DNA from: Marinobacter sp. B9-2
GTDB lineage: Bacteria > Pseudomonadota > Gammaproteobacteria > Pseudomonadales > Oleiphilaceae
Length of the DNA: 40,011 nucleotides
Reading direction: 5' to 3'
NCBI GenBank assembly: GCA_003030785.1
Contig: PYVH01000022.1
Coordinates: forward strand, 1 to 40,011
In this document: positions 25,444 through 34,321 of the stretch, in pieces
Layout: every line of letters begins with the position of its first letter
Position numbering within the stretch: position 1 is the stretch's first letter
Notes under the pieces: model-generated
The model's database searches: none
The model's input: only the letters and a program-made list of their open reading frames with translations
Told to the model about the DNA's origin: nothing
Program-made: the position numbers and the translations under genes

Positions 25444-26601
25444 CTAGAACGACCGCGGCAGCTGAAGAATATGCTCAGCTACGTAGGAAAGAATCAGGTT
25501 CGTTGAGATCGGTGCCACTTGATAAAGGCGTGTCTCACGGAATTTGCGTTCTACATCGTACTCACAGGCAAATCCGAAGCCGCCGTGGGTCTGCAGGCAT
25601 ACGTTGGCAGCTTTCCAGGAAGCTTCCGCCGCCAGGTATTTCGCCATATTGGCGCTGGCGCCCGCTGGCTTGCCGCTGTCGTATTCCTGGCAGGCGCGCC
25701 AGCGCATGAGGTCAGCAGCCTCAATTTCGATATGGGCCTGGGCAATGGGAAACTGTACGCCCTGGTTCTTGCCAATGGGCCGGCCGAACACCTCACGTTC
25801 ATTGGCATAATTACGGGCTTTTTCGATAAACCAACGCCCGTCACCGATGCATTCCGCAGCGATCAGGGCGCGTTCTGCGTTAAGCCCATCCATGATGTAT
25901 CGAAACCCCATCCCTTCCTCACCGATCAGGTTTTCTGCGGGAATTTTCAGGTTGTCGAAGAACAGCTCGTTGGTTTCGTGGTTGACCATATTACTGATGG
26001 GCTGAACGCTCAGGCCGTTACCGATGGCATCGTGCAGGTCCACCAGGAAAATCGACATCCCCCTGGACTTTTGCTTTACTTCCGCCAGCGGCGTAGTGCG
26101 CGCCAACAGAATCATCAAATCGGAATGCTGGACCCGAGAGATCCAGACCTTCTGGCCATTAACCACATAGTGATCACCCTGGCGAACCGCTGTGGTTTTG
26201 ATTTTGGTGGTGTCAGTGCCCGTGGTGGGCTCGGTCACCCCCATGGATTGCAATCGCAGCTCGCCACTAGCAATCCTGGGCAGGTATTCTGTCTTCTGCG
26301 CCTCGCTGCCATGCCGCAGCAGGGTAAACATGTTGTACATCTGGCCATGGACGGTGCCGGAGTTACCGCCACACCGGTTGACTTCCTCCAGGATGACCGA
26401 GGCCTCTGCCAGCCCCAGTCCCGAGCCACCGTATTCCGTCGGGATCATTGCCGACAGCCAGCCCGCCTCTGTTAACGCGCTAACAAATTCCTCAGGGAAT
26501 TCTTTCCGCTGGTCAATGCCTCTCCAATAAGCACCGTCGAATTTTTCACAGAGGCCTTTTACTCCGTCACGAATTTCCTGATATTGGTCTGGATCAAACA
26601 T
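25444..26601 (-). CDS. acyl-CoA dehydrogenase of the itaconate-type cluster
   Basis: 385-residue flavoenzyme with the usual acyl-CoA dehydrogenase layout: MGVTEPTTGTDTTKI, QKVWISRVQHSD, the C-terminal QTHGGFGFACEYDVERKFRE and APISTNLILSYVAEHILQLP. The C-terminal segment differs from the GGTSEV form of fatty-acid enzymes, so the substrate is probably a branched dicarboxylic-type acyl-CoA. Methylsuccinyl-CoA to mesaconyl- or itaconyl-CoA would fit its neighbours, but this is inference. Its ATG shares one base with the stop of the hydratase gene (TAATG). The Pseudomonas itaconate locus has an equivalent gene, not needed for itaconate itself. Confidence 0.88.
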   Translation of the reverse strand: MFDPDQYQEIRDGVKGLCEKFDGAYWRGIDQRKEFPEEFVSALTEAGWLSAMIPTEYGGSGLGLAEASVILEEVNRCGGNSGTVHGQMYNMFTLLRHGSEAQKTEYLPRIASGELRLQSMGVTEPTTGTDTTKIKTTAVRQGDHYVVNGQKVWISRVQHSDLMILLARTTPLAEVKQKSRGMSIFLVDLHDAIGNGLSVQPISNMVNHETNELFFDNLKIPAENLIGEEGMGFRYIMDGLNAERALIAAECIGDGRWFIEKARNYANEREVFGRPIGKNQGVQFPIAQAHIEIEAADLMRWRACQEYDSGKPAGASANMAKYLAAEASWKAANVCLQTHGGFGFACEYDVERKFRETRLYQVAPISTNLILSYVAEHILQLPRSF

Positions 26602-27434
26602 TAGGCTTCCTCAAACTGGATTTCTGCATAGTGGGCTGGGCCGTGATCGGTAAAGGTCCACAGTTGGGCCTGGTCAGCCGCGATATCGGCGCCAGCGATA
26701 TTGAAAGGTTCGTCTGCGGTAAGTGGTCTCAAGCCCCTGTAGGTATACGCTTTGGGTATGCGACCGGGATATTGCTGCTGGAACATCTGAAGCATCAGTG
26801 TGGCCTGTAAAGGACCGTGCACGACAAGTCCGCTGTAGCCTTCGACGCCGGTGGCATAGGGATGGTCGTAATGGATCCGATGACCATTAAAGGTGACCGC
26901 GGAGTACCTGAACAGGGTCACCGGCGTCGGATCAAAACGCTCGCACCAGGCAGGCTCCGGCACAACAAAGTCTGACGATTCCTTGGGTGCGGCAGGCTCG
27001 CGGTAGACAATGTTCTGCTGCTCACGGACGCAAAGCTTGCCTGCCTGTGTGTATTCGTGGTTTACGGTAACAAACAGCAGGCTGCCGGAGCGCCCCTGCT
27101 TTTCCTCAACAGCGCCGATCGTTGTGGTCCGATTAGCCTCAACACCGATACGCAGAGGTTGTAAAAAGTCCAGGTGGCCGCCGGCCCACATGCGATTTCT
27201 GTTATCAGCGGGGGGCAGAAAGCCGCCTCGGGCCGGATGTCCGTCTTCCCCCAGCCCTTCTGCAGACACCGGCTCCTGAAAGAATGCCCAGTGCCACAAC
27301 ATCGGTAACGGCTCTCCGGCAGCCGGTCGCAGCGTCCCCAGGGTGGCGGCAATCTTGTCGACGTGAGCTTTATTAATCACATCATTGCAGGTTTCAGTTT
27401 TTCCGATCCACTGGGCTGGCGAGAGCTTGGACAT
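26601..27434 (-). CDS. ich: itaconyl-CoA hydratase-like protein (MaoC/HTD2 family)
   Basis: 277 residues of the double-hotdog HTD2/mesaconyl-C4-CoA hydratase type. The C-terminal hotdog has the hydratase motif region FRYSAVTFNGHRIHYDHPYA and the following GLVVHGPLQATLM. The N-terminal half carries the FAS1-dehydratase-like fold (LPMLWHWAFFQ, MWAGGHLDFLQPLRIG). It should add water to itaconyl-CoA (or mesaconyl-CoA) to give citramalyl-CoA. It is the first gene of the five-gene leftward operon, with an AGGGGG site before ATG, and diverges from a LysR gene 173 nt away, as in the Pseudomonas locus. Confidence 0.87.
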   Translation of the reverse strand: MSKLSPAQWIGKTETCNDVINKAHVDKIAATLGTLRPAAGEPLPMLWHWAFFQEPVSAEGLGEDGHPARGGFLPPADNRNRMWAGGHLDFLQPLRIGVEANRTTTIGAVEEKQGRSGSLLFVTVNHEYTQAGKLCVREQQNIVYREPAAPKESSDFVVPEPAWCERFDPTPVTLFRYSAVTFNGHRIHYDHPYATGVEGYSGLVVHGPLQATLMLQMFQQQYPGRIPKAYTYRGLRPLTADEPFNIAGADIAADQAQLWTFTDHGPAHYAEIQFEEA

Positions 27435-27514
27435 TCGGTGCCCCCTATGTTTATATTTGGTTACAGGATGAGCACAACGATAAAGTTAGAGAAGTCGCTT
27501 TTACAAAAGGTGGC

Positions 27515-27531
27515 GTTCTGCTCAGCTGAAC
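27515..27531. promoter_or_regulatory. possible LysR binding site in the divergent intergenic region
   Basis: GTTCTGCTCAGCTGAAC is an imperfect 17-bp palindrome (14 of 17 positions symmetric) that contains a T-N11-A pair, the loose LysR-box pattern. It lies midway between the hydratase operon and the LysR gene. Chance occurrence is possible; no promoter hexamers could be fixed around it. Confidence 0.35.
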
Positions 27532-27607
27532 AGGTGCAAGCAAATGAGGTTCTCTGACGACACGCTGCATACGGCACCTGCCTGAATTGGAAAAATGAGA
27601 AAGCGCT

Positions 27608-28588
27608 ATGCATTTTGATCTTGTCGATCTACGCCTGTTTACACATGTAGCTGAGGCTGAAAGCCTGACCGGCGGCTCCAACCGTGCCTGTTTGTCCACG
27701 GCCGCGGCCAGTACTCGCATCAAATCCCTGGAGGAACAGCTTGGGAGTCGCCTGTTCTATCGCGAGCGCAAGGGTGTCAAACTTACCCCGGCGGGCACAC
27801 AACTGTTACGACATGCCCGGGCGATCCTGCGCCAGGTGGAGCATGTTAAAAGCGAGTTCTCGGACCTTACCAGTGATGCCATGGGCCATCTGCGAATTTT
27901 CGCAAACACCACTGCAGTGACTGAGTTCATGCCCGAAGTACTATCCCGGTTTCTTGCCGACAGGCCGGGGATTACGATTGACTTGGAAGAGAAAATGACG
28001 CGAGACATCGTCCGGGGTGTTCAGGAAGGTGCCGCAGACCTCGGCGTGGTTGCCGGGGCCATCGCATCAAAAGGCCTCGAAGTGATTCCCTTCAGTTACG
28101 ACAGGCTAGTCGTAGTCACACCCATGGGACATCCGCTGACTGTCTGCAGCCACGTCAGCTTTGAACAGACCCTGGAGTACCAACATATCGGCCTCCACGA
28201 GGGCAGTACACTACTGAAGTTTCTTCAGGATCAGGTCAGCGACCTGGGCAAAACACTGCCCTTACGCATCAAGGTGTTCGGTTTCGAGTCCGCCTGTCGC
28301 ATGATCGAGGCCGGCGTGGGAATCGGCATACTGCCCAAGTCGACCGCGCTGCGCTACCAGCTCACCCAGAAGCTCGCTCTTGTGGAGCTTGAAGAGGACT
28401 GGGCTCAGCGCGAGCGGAGCATGATCCTTCGGGAACTCGAAGCGCTGCCCACCGTTGGCCAGGAACTGGTCAAGGCCATCGCCGCCCACGAAGGCTTCAC
28501 GCCAGTGCCCATCGGCAAACAGGGCACTCGACCTGATGTGAGCAGCACGGCCGGAGACTCAGACTACTCGCCCGCCATCAACGGGTAA
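27608..28588 (+). CDS. itcR: LysR-family regulator, probable activator of the itaconate-type operon
   Basis: 326 residues: N-terminal winged helix-turn-helix (FDLVDLRLFTHVAEAESLTGGSNRACLS in its first 33 positions, then STRIKSLEEQLGSRLFYRE) and a two-lobed effector domain from about residue 92 (LRIFANTTAVTEFMPEVLSR, ESACRMIEAGVGIGILP). Divergent from the hydratase gene, the arrangement of LysR regulators that activate an adjoining operon, and in the same place as ItcR of Pseudomonas. The symbol is assigned by position and operon content. The C-terminal 30 nt overlap the end of the convergent SDR gene; the tail past about residue 300 is longer than usual. Confidence 0.83.
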   Translation: MHFDLVDLRLFTHVAEAESLTGGSNRACLSTAAASTRIKSLEEQLGSRLFYRERKGVKLTPAGTQLLRHARAILRQVEHVKSEFSDLTSDAMGHLRIFANTTAVTEFMPEVLSRFLADRPGITIDLEEKMTRDIVRGVQEGAADLGVVAGAIASKGLEVIPFSYDRLVVVTPMGHPLTVCSHVSFEQTLEYQHIGLHEGSTLLKFLQDQVSDLGKTLPLRIKVFGFESACRMIEAGVGIGILPKSTALRYQLTQKLALVELEEDWAQRERSMILRELEALPTVGQELVKAIAAHEGFTPVPIGKQGTRPDVSSTAGDSDYSPAING

Positions 28589-29311
28589 TTCCACACCGTT
28601 CAGGAAGGCTGCTTCGTCAGTTCCCAGGAATACCGCAACGGCAGCAACATCCGCGGGGGTCGAGAGCCTGCCAAGGGGAATGGTGCTGATAAACCGGGCG
28701 CGATTTTCGGGTGTGTCCGGCACGCCCATGAAATCCGCAAGCAGTGCCGTCTCGCCCATCACCGGACAGATATTGTTGACACGGATGCCATCGGGACCGA
28801 GTTCGACCGCGAGAGACTTGGACAGTAGGTTGACCGCACCCTTGGAGCCATTGTACCAGGTCAGCCCGGGTCGGGGGCGGATGCCGGCAACGGAGCCTAC
28901 GTTGATGATGGCGCCATTTTTCCTCTCTCTCATCAGAGGCACGACTGCATGAATCATGTGAAAGATGGACTTCACGTTGACTGCAAAGACACGGTCGAAG
29001 GTCGCCTCATCCACATCCAGCAAGGGTTGGTTGCGGTGAGTGGTGCCAGCATTGTTGACTACGATGTCCGGAACACCAAAAGTACGGACACACTCGTCGA
29101 CAGCGGCCTGGACATCCTTGCCTGAAGTGACGTTGCAATTGACCGCATGCGCTCTATCACCGAGTTCTTCCGCCAGCTTGGCGGCGCCTTCATAGTTCAT
29201 ATCAGCGAGGATGACTTTGGCGCCTTCCTCAATATAACGACGGGTAATGGCGGCGCCAAAACCACTGGCGGCGCCAGTTACGATTGCAATTTTATCTGCT
29301 AATGAATTCAT
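28559..29311 (-). CDS. SDR-family NAD(P)-dependent oxidoreductase (FabG-like)
   Basis: 250-residue short-chain dehydrogenase: TGAASGFGAAI cofactor loop, VNNAGTT, catalytic Ser in INVGSVAG and WYNGSKGA (Tyr-x-x-x-Lys), and the C-terminal FLNGVELPVDGG. Asp in the second strand (ILADMNYEG) suggests NAD preference. It is the last gene of the leftward operon behind the zinc alcohol dehydrogenase and probably oxidises an alcohol or hydroxy acid in the same route. Substrate unknown. It converges on and overlaps the LysR gene by 30 nt. Confidence 0.9.
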   Translation of the reverse strand: MNSLADKIAIVTGAASGFGAAITRRYIEEGAKVILADMNYEGAAKLAEELGDRAHAVNCNVTSGKDVQAAVDECVRTFGVPDIVVNNAGTTHRNQPLLDVDEATFDRVFAVNVKSIFHMIHAVVPLMRERKNGAIINVGSVAGIRPRPGLTWYNGSKGAVNLLSKSLAVELGPDGIRVNNICPVMGETALLADFMGVPDTPENRARFISTIPLGRLSTPADVAAVAVFLGTDEAAFLNGVELPVDGGRVV

Positions 29312-29334
29312 TGGATTAACCTTTTCATTGTTGT

Positions 29335-30459
29335 CTAGAAAATAATCAGATCGCGAAGGCTATTGCCAGACGCCAGGCCATCAAAGGCTTCGTTGATGTC
29401 CTCCAGGGCCAGGCGCTTCCCGATAAGCCTGTCAATCGGCAGTCGACCATTGCGGTACAGACCAAGGTAGCGGGGCAGATCCCGGGCTGGAATACAGGAG
29501 CCGATGTAACTGCCCTTAATGGTGCGCTCCTCAGCGGTCAGACTAACCTGCTGAAGGGGCCAGCGAGCCTCCGGACTCGGTAGGCCTGCAGTGACTGTGG
29601 TGCCGCCACGGCGGGTCGCGCCGTAAGCGAGTTCCATTGCCGGCACCGAGCCCGCGAACTCAAACGCAAAGTCAACACCGCCCCGGGTCAGCTCGCGGAT
29701 TCGCGCCACTGCATCATCGTCACGGGCGTTGACCACGTCCGTTGCACCAAGCTCCAGAGCCAGGTCGAGCTTGTGCTGATGAACATCCACGGCGATGAGG
29801 GGATTCGCCCCCGATGCTCGGGCCCCCAGCAAGGCGCTGAGTCCTACGCCTCCCAAACCAACGATCATCGCCGAGGAGCCCGGGGAAACCTTGCCGGTAT
29901 TCACCACTGCACCCATGCCGGTCAGAACCGCGCAGCCGAAGACAGCAGCGTCAACGGGATCGACATCGTCAGGGATGGGCACACAGGATTTGGCGGAAAC
30001 GACCGCGTGGTCGGCGAACGCCGAAACGCCGCAGTGATGGTAAACCGTCTTCCCGTCCACCGACAGCCGAAACCCTCCGGCGAGCATTTCGCCTTTGCCG
30101 TTGGCTTCGGCGCCTGGTTCGCACAGAGCCGGGCGCCCTTCCATGCATGGCAAACAGGCACCGCAGCTAGGCACAAACACCAGCACTACCTTCTGTCCCT
30201 TCTTCAGCGAGGTGACTCCGGCACCAACCTCAACGACCTCGGCGCTGGCTTCATGGCCCAGGGCCATTGGCAGCGGGCGTGGCCGCACGCCACTGATGAC
30301 CGAGAGATCGGAGTGGCACAGACCAGCTGCAATCATCCGAACCATGACCTCCCCGGGGCCAGGTGGCTCCAGGGTAAGTTCCTCCATTATCAACGGCTTA
30401 CTCTGAGCGTAGGGCGTGGCCGTGGTCATTTTCCTGAGTACCGCGGATCTTGTCTTCAT
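29335..30459 (-). CDS. zinc-dependent alcohol dehydrogenase (MDR family)
   Basis: 374 residues. Catalytic zinc region GLCHSDLSVISG with GHEASAEVVEVG; structural zinc cysteines in CGACLPCMEGRPALC; Rossmann loop GLGGVGLSALLGARASG followed by Asp (AVDVHQ), indicating NAD. This is the class III-like branch of the medium-chain alcohol dehydrogenases, which act on primary alcohols or glutathione adducts. I start at ATG 30459 (GGAGG upstream), 19 nt after the aldehyde dehydrogenase gene; longer versions of the frame run over that gene and are artefacts. Paired with the aldehyde dehydrogenase, it would turn an alcohol into an acid. Confidence 0.9.
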   Translation of the reverse strand: MKTRSAVLRKMTTATPYAQSKPLIMEELTLEPPGPGEVMVRMIAAGLCHSDLSVISGVRPRPLPMALGHEASAEVVEVGAGVTSLKKGQKVVLVFVPSCGACLPCMEGRPALCEPGAEANGKGEMLAGGFRLSVDGKTVYHHCGVSAFADHAVVSAKSCVPIPDDVDPVDAAVFGCAVLTGMGAVVNTGKVSPGSSAMIVGLGGVGLSALLGARASGANPLIAVDVHQHKLDLALELGATDVVNARDDDAVARIRELTRGGVDFAFEFAGSVPAMELAYGATRRGGTTVTAGLPSPEARWPLQQVSLTAEERTIKGSYIGSCIPARDLPRYLGLYRNGRLPIDRLIGKRLALEDINEAFDGLASGNSLRDLIIF

Positions 30460-30478
30460 GCCCACCTCCGGGTTGCTA

Positions 30479-31912
30479 TCATTGGTAATGGTTGACGATG
30501 GTCTTGGTGTGACTGAACTCGTCCAGCGCGAGAAAGCCTTTTTCACGGCCGTGGCCACTCTTGCGGACGCCGCCAAACGGTAGTTCGACACCGCCGCCGG
30601 CACCGTAGCAGTTGATAAAGACTTGACCGCCTTCGAGCCTATTGGCGATTCGGTGCTGACGCGCGCCGTTCTCGGTCCAGACTGAGGCCACCAGGCCATA
30701 GTCCGTGCCGTTGGCCACCGCGATTGCGTCGTCTTCATCCTTGAACGGGATGGCCGCCAGAACCGGGCCGAAGACTTCCTCGCGTGCCAGTTTGTGATCT
30801 CGCGGCACCGGTCCGAACAGCGTGGGTTTGACGTAGTAGCCGCCTTCCGCCGTTCCCTCTGCAAAAGAGCCTTCAGCTACCGGCTGCAAACCGCTGTCAA
30901 GACACTCGGCAATAAATTGCTTCACCCGCCCATACTGTGCGTGGGTGATGATCGGCCCACAATCCGGAGCGCTGTCAGGACCACCGACGCGAAGCTCGCG
31001 GAAGCGCTCTGCAACCCGGGTCATAACCTCGTCATAGATATTTTCCTGAATCAGCACCCGGCTTCCTGCCGAGCAGGTTTGCCCAGCGTTCTGGACGATT
31101 GCACCGACGATTACAGGAATGGCTTTGTCGAGGTTTGCATCTTCGAACACCAGCTGCGGGCACTTGCCCCCCAGCTCGAGAACGCATTTAACATGATTCT
31201 GGGCCGCGGCTGTCTGGATGGTGGTGCCGACCTGCGGTGATCCGGTAAAGGTGATCATATTGACATCCGGATGCTCAGACAGGGCGGCGCCTGCTTCGCG
31301 ACCGTAACCGGTAACGATATTGAGGGCACCGGCAGGCAGACCCGCGTCAGTGGCAATTTCCGCAAACCGTAGGGACGTCATGCAGGCATCCTCTGCCGGT
31401 TTGACTACCGAGGCATTGCCCATAGCCAGGGCCGGGGCGACGGTACGTCCGAGCATCTGGGCCGGGTAATTCCAGGGTATGATATGACCCACAACGCCAA
31501 ACGGTTCCCTCACGATATTGACCGAATAGCCGGCCATATAGGGAATGACCTGCCCATGTACCTTGTCTGCGGCGCTGCCGTAGAATTCAAAATAGCGCGC
31601 GAGAGCCTGGATATCCTTGCGGGCGAGTTCAAGGGGTTTTCCAGTGTCTTTCGCCTCGATACCCGCGAGCTCTTCCTGGTTGGCCAGTACCGACTCGCCG
31701 ATCTTCATCAGGATGCGGCCACGTTCGGTAGCGGTGGTCTTGCCCCATGCCCCATTTACCGCCTTACGCGCAGCCTTCATCGCAAAATCTATATCACTCA
31801 CCTGGCCACGGGCTATTTCGTCGTAGGACTCGCCGGTTGCCGGAGAGTATACGGGGATGCCGTCTGCTTGCGCAGGCGCTACCCATTCACCACCAATAAA
31901 CAGTTTTTTCAT
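30479..31912 (-). CDS. aldehyde dehydrogenase
   Basis: NAD(P)-dependent enzyme of 477 residues oxidising an aldehyde to a carboxylic acid. Catalytic glutamate in LELGGKCPQL and cysteine in NAGQTCSAGS; the cofactor segments IIPWNYPAQM and FTGSPQVG are intact. The set resembles betaine/gamma-aminobutyraldehyde and related aldehyde dehydrogenases, but the substrate is not deducible. ATG 31912 with AAGAGG is preferred over the GTG two codons upstream. It follows livF by 9 nt and so joins the transport genes and the alcohol dehydrogenase in one transcript. Confidence 0.93.
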   Translation of the reverse strand: MKKLFIGGEWVAPAQADGIPVYSPATGESYDEIARGQVSDIDFAMKAARKAVNGAWGKTTATERGRILMKIGESVLANQEELAGIEAKDTGKPLELARKDIQALARYFEFYGSAADKVHGQVIPYMAGYSVNIVREPFGVVGHIIPWNYPAQMLGRTVAPALAMGNASVVKPAEDACMTSLRFAEIATDAGLPAGALNIVTGYGREAGAALSEHPDVNMITFTGSPQVGTTIQTAAAQNHVKCVLELGGKCPQLVFEDANLDKAIPVIVGAIVQNAGQTCSAGSRVLIQENIYDEVMTRVAERFRELRVGGPDSAPDCGPIITHAQYGRVKQFIAECLDSGLQPVAEGSFAEGTAEGGYYVKPTLFGPVPRDHKLAREEVFGPVLAAIPFKDEDDAIAVANGTDYGLVASVWTENGARQHRIANRLEGGQVFINCYGAGGGVELPFGGVRKSGHGREKGFLALDEFSHTKTIVNHYQ

Positions 31913-31921
31913 ACACACCTC

Positions 31922-32626
31922 TTAGAGTTGGGCACCAACGGCGGACTCGTTGGTTGATTCAGACACAGCCGGCTCGGGAAGCAGGGCGCCACGCTCGATG
32001 TACATGACCTTGTCCGGTATGTCTTTCAGAAGGCCGGCGTTTGATTCGGTTATGACAATAGACAGATCGGGCATTTTCTTGTGCAGACGTTGCAGCGCAT
32101 CGCTGTACTGGGCCGCCAGCGCAGGCGCAAGTCCCTGAAACGGTTCGTCCAGCAACACCATGTGCGAGCCCACCATCAGCGCACGGCCCAACGCCGCCAT
32201 TTTGCCCTGGCCGCCAGACAGTGCCGCTCCTGAGCGCGGCAGAAGTTCCTCTAACTGAGGCACGATTTCCAGTGTTAACTTAAGGCGCTCAGCGATCTGT
32301 TCCTTGCTGTAGCGGGCGATCTGGCAGGGAAAGCGGAGATTTTCTTCAACGGTCATTGACGGAAACATGACCCGTTCCTGGGGAGCGTAGCCGATGCCAA
32401 GCAGAACTCGCTCGTATGCCTTGACCTTGGACAGGCTCTGCCCCTCGAATGAAATGTCGCCTTCCTCAAGGTTCAGCAAGCCCATGATGGCTTTCAACAG
32501 CGTTGTCTTGCCGGCGCCGTTGCGACCGACTACGGCAACGATGGAGCCGCCAGGCAGTTCAACAGAGATATTCCTCAGCACCTCGACGTTATCGATGCGG
32601 GCACTGACGTTTTCCAGTTTCAGCAT
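31922..32626 (-). CDS. livF: branched-chain-type ABC transporter ATP-binding protein (LivF-like)
   Basis: 234-residue ATPase: Walker A GRNGAGKTT, signature LSGGQGKMAALGRAL, Walker B VLLDEPFQGLAP. Length and the FQGLAP variant are LivF-like. ATG 32626 has a GGAGAG site; the frame extends upstream only by running over livG. Part of a complete HAAT-family importer whose substrate is unlikely to be an ordinary branched amino acid, given its company of dehydrogenases. It ends with a short polar tail. Confidence 0.9.
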   Translation of the reverse strand: MLKLENVSARIDNVEVLRNISVELPGGSIVAVVGRNGAGKTTLLKAIMGLLNLEEGDISFEGQSLSKVKAYERVLLGIGYAPQERVMFPSMTVEENLRFPCQIARYSKEQIAERLKLTLEIVPQLEELLPRSGAALSGGQGKMAALGRALMVGSHMVLLDEPFQGLAPALAAQYSDALQRLHKKMPDLSIVITESNAGLLKDIPDKVMYIERGALLPEPAVSESTNESAVGAQL

Positions 32627-32639
32627 AGTTACTCTCCGG

Positions 32640-33380
32640 TCAGATACCCAGGACTTCACGCTGGATGGTGGGGTCAGCCAGGACCGTATCGGGAGCGCCA
32701 TCCGCAGCCACCGCTCCGGAGATCCAGGCCGCAACGCGACTGGCATAGCGTTTCACGATGTCCACATCATGCTCAACGAAGATAGAGGTAGTCTTCTGCT
32801 CCTCCAGAGCCTCCATAAGGATTTCCATCAGATCATGCTTCTCTTCCGTCGAAACGCCGCTGGTAGGCTCGTCCATGATGAGTAGCCTTGGCCGGAGCAT
32901 CAGCGACATCGCCACATCCAGGAGCTTTCGCTGCCCTTCCGGCAGACTGTCGCAAAGTTCGTGCTGGCGTTCGCGCAGACCTACAAGTTCCAGGATATGA
33001 TCAACTCCGGGTCCATCATTGGCCTTGCCAAGGTTGGTGAACAGCGACAGCTTTCGCTGACGCGCCACCCCGGAAAGCTCAAGGCACTGCCTGACCGTGT
33101 GCTCCATGAAAAGCTGGGGGATCTGGAACGATCGCGCCATGCCCCGCCGCACTATATCCCTTGGAGAGCGGGCGGTGATTACCTTGCCGTCAAACATGAC
33201 ACTGCCACTGTCGGGCTTGATCAACCCGGTACAGATATTGATGAAGGTGGTTTTGCCAGCACCGTTCTGGCCGATGACTGCGAGCCGCTCCCCTTCGTGG
33301 AGGCTGAAGTCGATGTTGTCAGCGGCGACTATTCCGCCGAAGGAAAGGGATAAGCCCCGGGTTTCGAGCAAGGCCGTCAT
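32640..33380 (-). CDS. livG: branched-chain-type ABC transporter ATP-binding protein (LivG-like)
   Basis: 246 residues with Walker A GQNGAGKTTF, Walker B LLIMDEPTSGV and LivG-type MARSFQIPQLF. The signature motif is LPEGQRKLLD, where the first Ser-Gly is replaced by Pro-Glu, a form common among LivG proteins of non-amino-acid importers. ATG 33380 follows a strong GGAGG and overlaps livM by ATGA. Pairs with LivF to drive the LivHM channel. Confidence 0.91.
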   Translation of the reverse strand: MTALLETRGLSLSFGGIVAADNIDFSLHEGERLAVIGQNGAGKTTFINICTGLIKPDSGSVMFDGKVITARSPRDIVRRGMARSFQIPQLFMEHTVRQCLELSGVARQRKLSLFTNLGKANDGPGVDHILELVGLRERQHELCDSLPEGQRKLLDVAMSLMLRPRLLIMDEPTSGVSTEEKHDLMEILMEALEEQKTTSIFVEHDVDIVKRYASRVAAWISGAVAADGAPDTVLADPTIQREVLGI

Positions 33381-34321
33381 GAGCGCACCTCCGCAGTCTG
33401 TCGTTTCTTCCTGAGCAGGCTTGTAAGGCCGTCCGGCAGAAAGTAGATAATGGCTATCAGGGTCACCCCGAGAACGAGTTGCCAGGATCCGCCCACCAGA
33501 ATCGACGCATACATCTTGACGAACTCGAACAGCAACGCCGCAACGAATACACCGATCGCATGGGCCGACCCGCCCAGGATCGAAATGAATACCAGTTCGC
33601 CGGACTTGAGCCAATAGCCCGCCTCAGGTGTTACCAGCCCCTGTGACAGTCCGTAGAACGCTCCCGCAAGACCGCAAAGCCCCGCAGACACTGCGTATCC
33701 CTGCCAGAGCAGTTTTTTGGCAGAAACCCCGAGGTATTCGAGCCTGTCCTCATTGGTTTTTATGGATGCCATGGCTTCACCCGCGGATGAGCGGAAAAAC
33801 TGCTGCACTGAAAACACCAGCACGACCGCGAGAATCAACAGAATGATCAGCAATGTAGCTTCGTATCCCGCCCTGTCCATGTCGGCGCCGAACAGGCTGG
33901 GGCGGGGAACCCGCATGCCATCAGAACCGCCTGTCATACCGTAGAATTTGGTGACTATGGTGAATATCACCATGGAAATGGCCAGATTTAGCATGCCAAA
34001 GAAAATGCCGCGGTAGCGCACCAGAAAGAGCCCGAGTACCATGCCGGTTACAAGACTGACGCCGGTTCCGGCCAGGACCAGTACAATTCCATCCGTTCCC
34101 GGAAAGGCCTCGCTCAGAAACGCCACGGTGTAGCCCGAAATCAGCATGTACATAGCGTGGCCGAAGGAAATCTGTCCCGCCCGCAGTAGCACAACCACAC
34201 CCAGTGCCGCGGTGCCGTAGACCAGTGCCATGATCAGCGGAACCCGCATCCATGGAAACGCGACGGATAAACCCAACACAGCGAGAAAAACAATACCTGT
34301 TATAAATAAACGTTTTATCAT
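33377..34321 (-). CDS. livM: branched-chain-type ABC transporter permease (LivM-like)
   Basis: 314-residue inner-membrane protein with about nine to ten hydrophobic stretches. The LivM hallmark is present near residues 45-60 (RAGQISFGHAMYMLISGY) and around 180-200 (the EAMASIKTNEDRLEYLGVSAK loop that contacts the ATPases). Its start overlaps the livH stop by one base, its end overlaps livG by four, so it is translationally coupled on both sides. Confidence 0.92.
   Translation of the reverse strand: MIKRLFITGIVFLAVLGLSVAFPWMRVPLIMALVYGTAALGVVVLLRAGQISFGHAMYMLISGYTVAFLSEAFPGTDGIVLVLAGTGVSLVTGMVLGLFLVRYRGIFFGMLNLAISMVIFTIVTKFYGMTGGSDGMRVPRPSLFGADMDRAGYEATLLIILLILAVVLVFSVQQFFRSSAGEAMASIKTNEDRLEYLGVSAKKLLWQGYAVSAGLCGLAGAFYGLSQGLVTPEAGYWLKSGELVFISILGGSAHAIGVFVAALLFEFVKMYASILVGGSWQLVLGVTLIAIIYFLPDGLTSLLRKKRQTAEVRS

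Noticed and set aside
29335-30864. 509-residue version of the alcohol dehydrogenase
   Set aside because: The first 135 codons lie inside the aldehyde dehydrogenase gene in another frame and do not resemble any dehydrogenase; the ATG at 30459 has a good ribosome-binding site.
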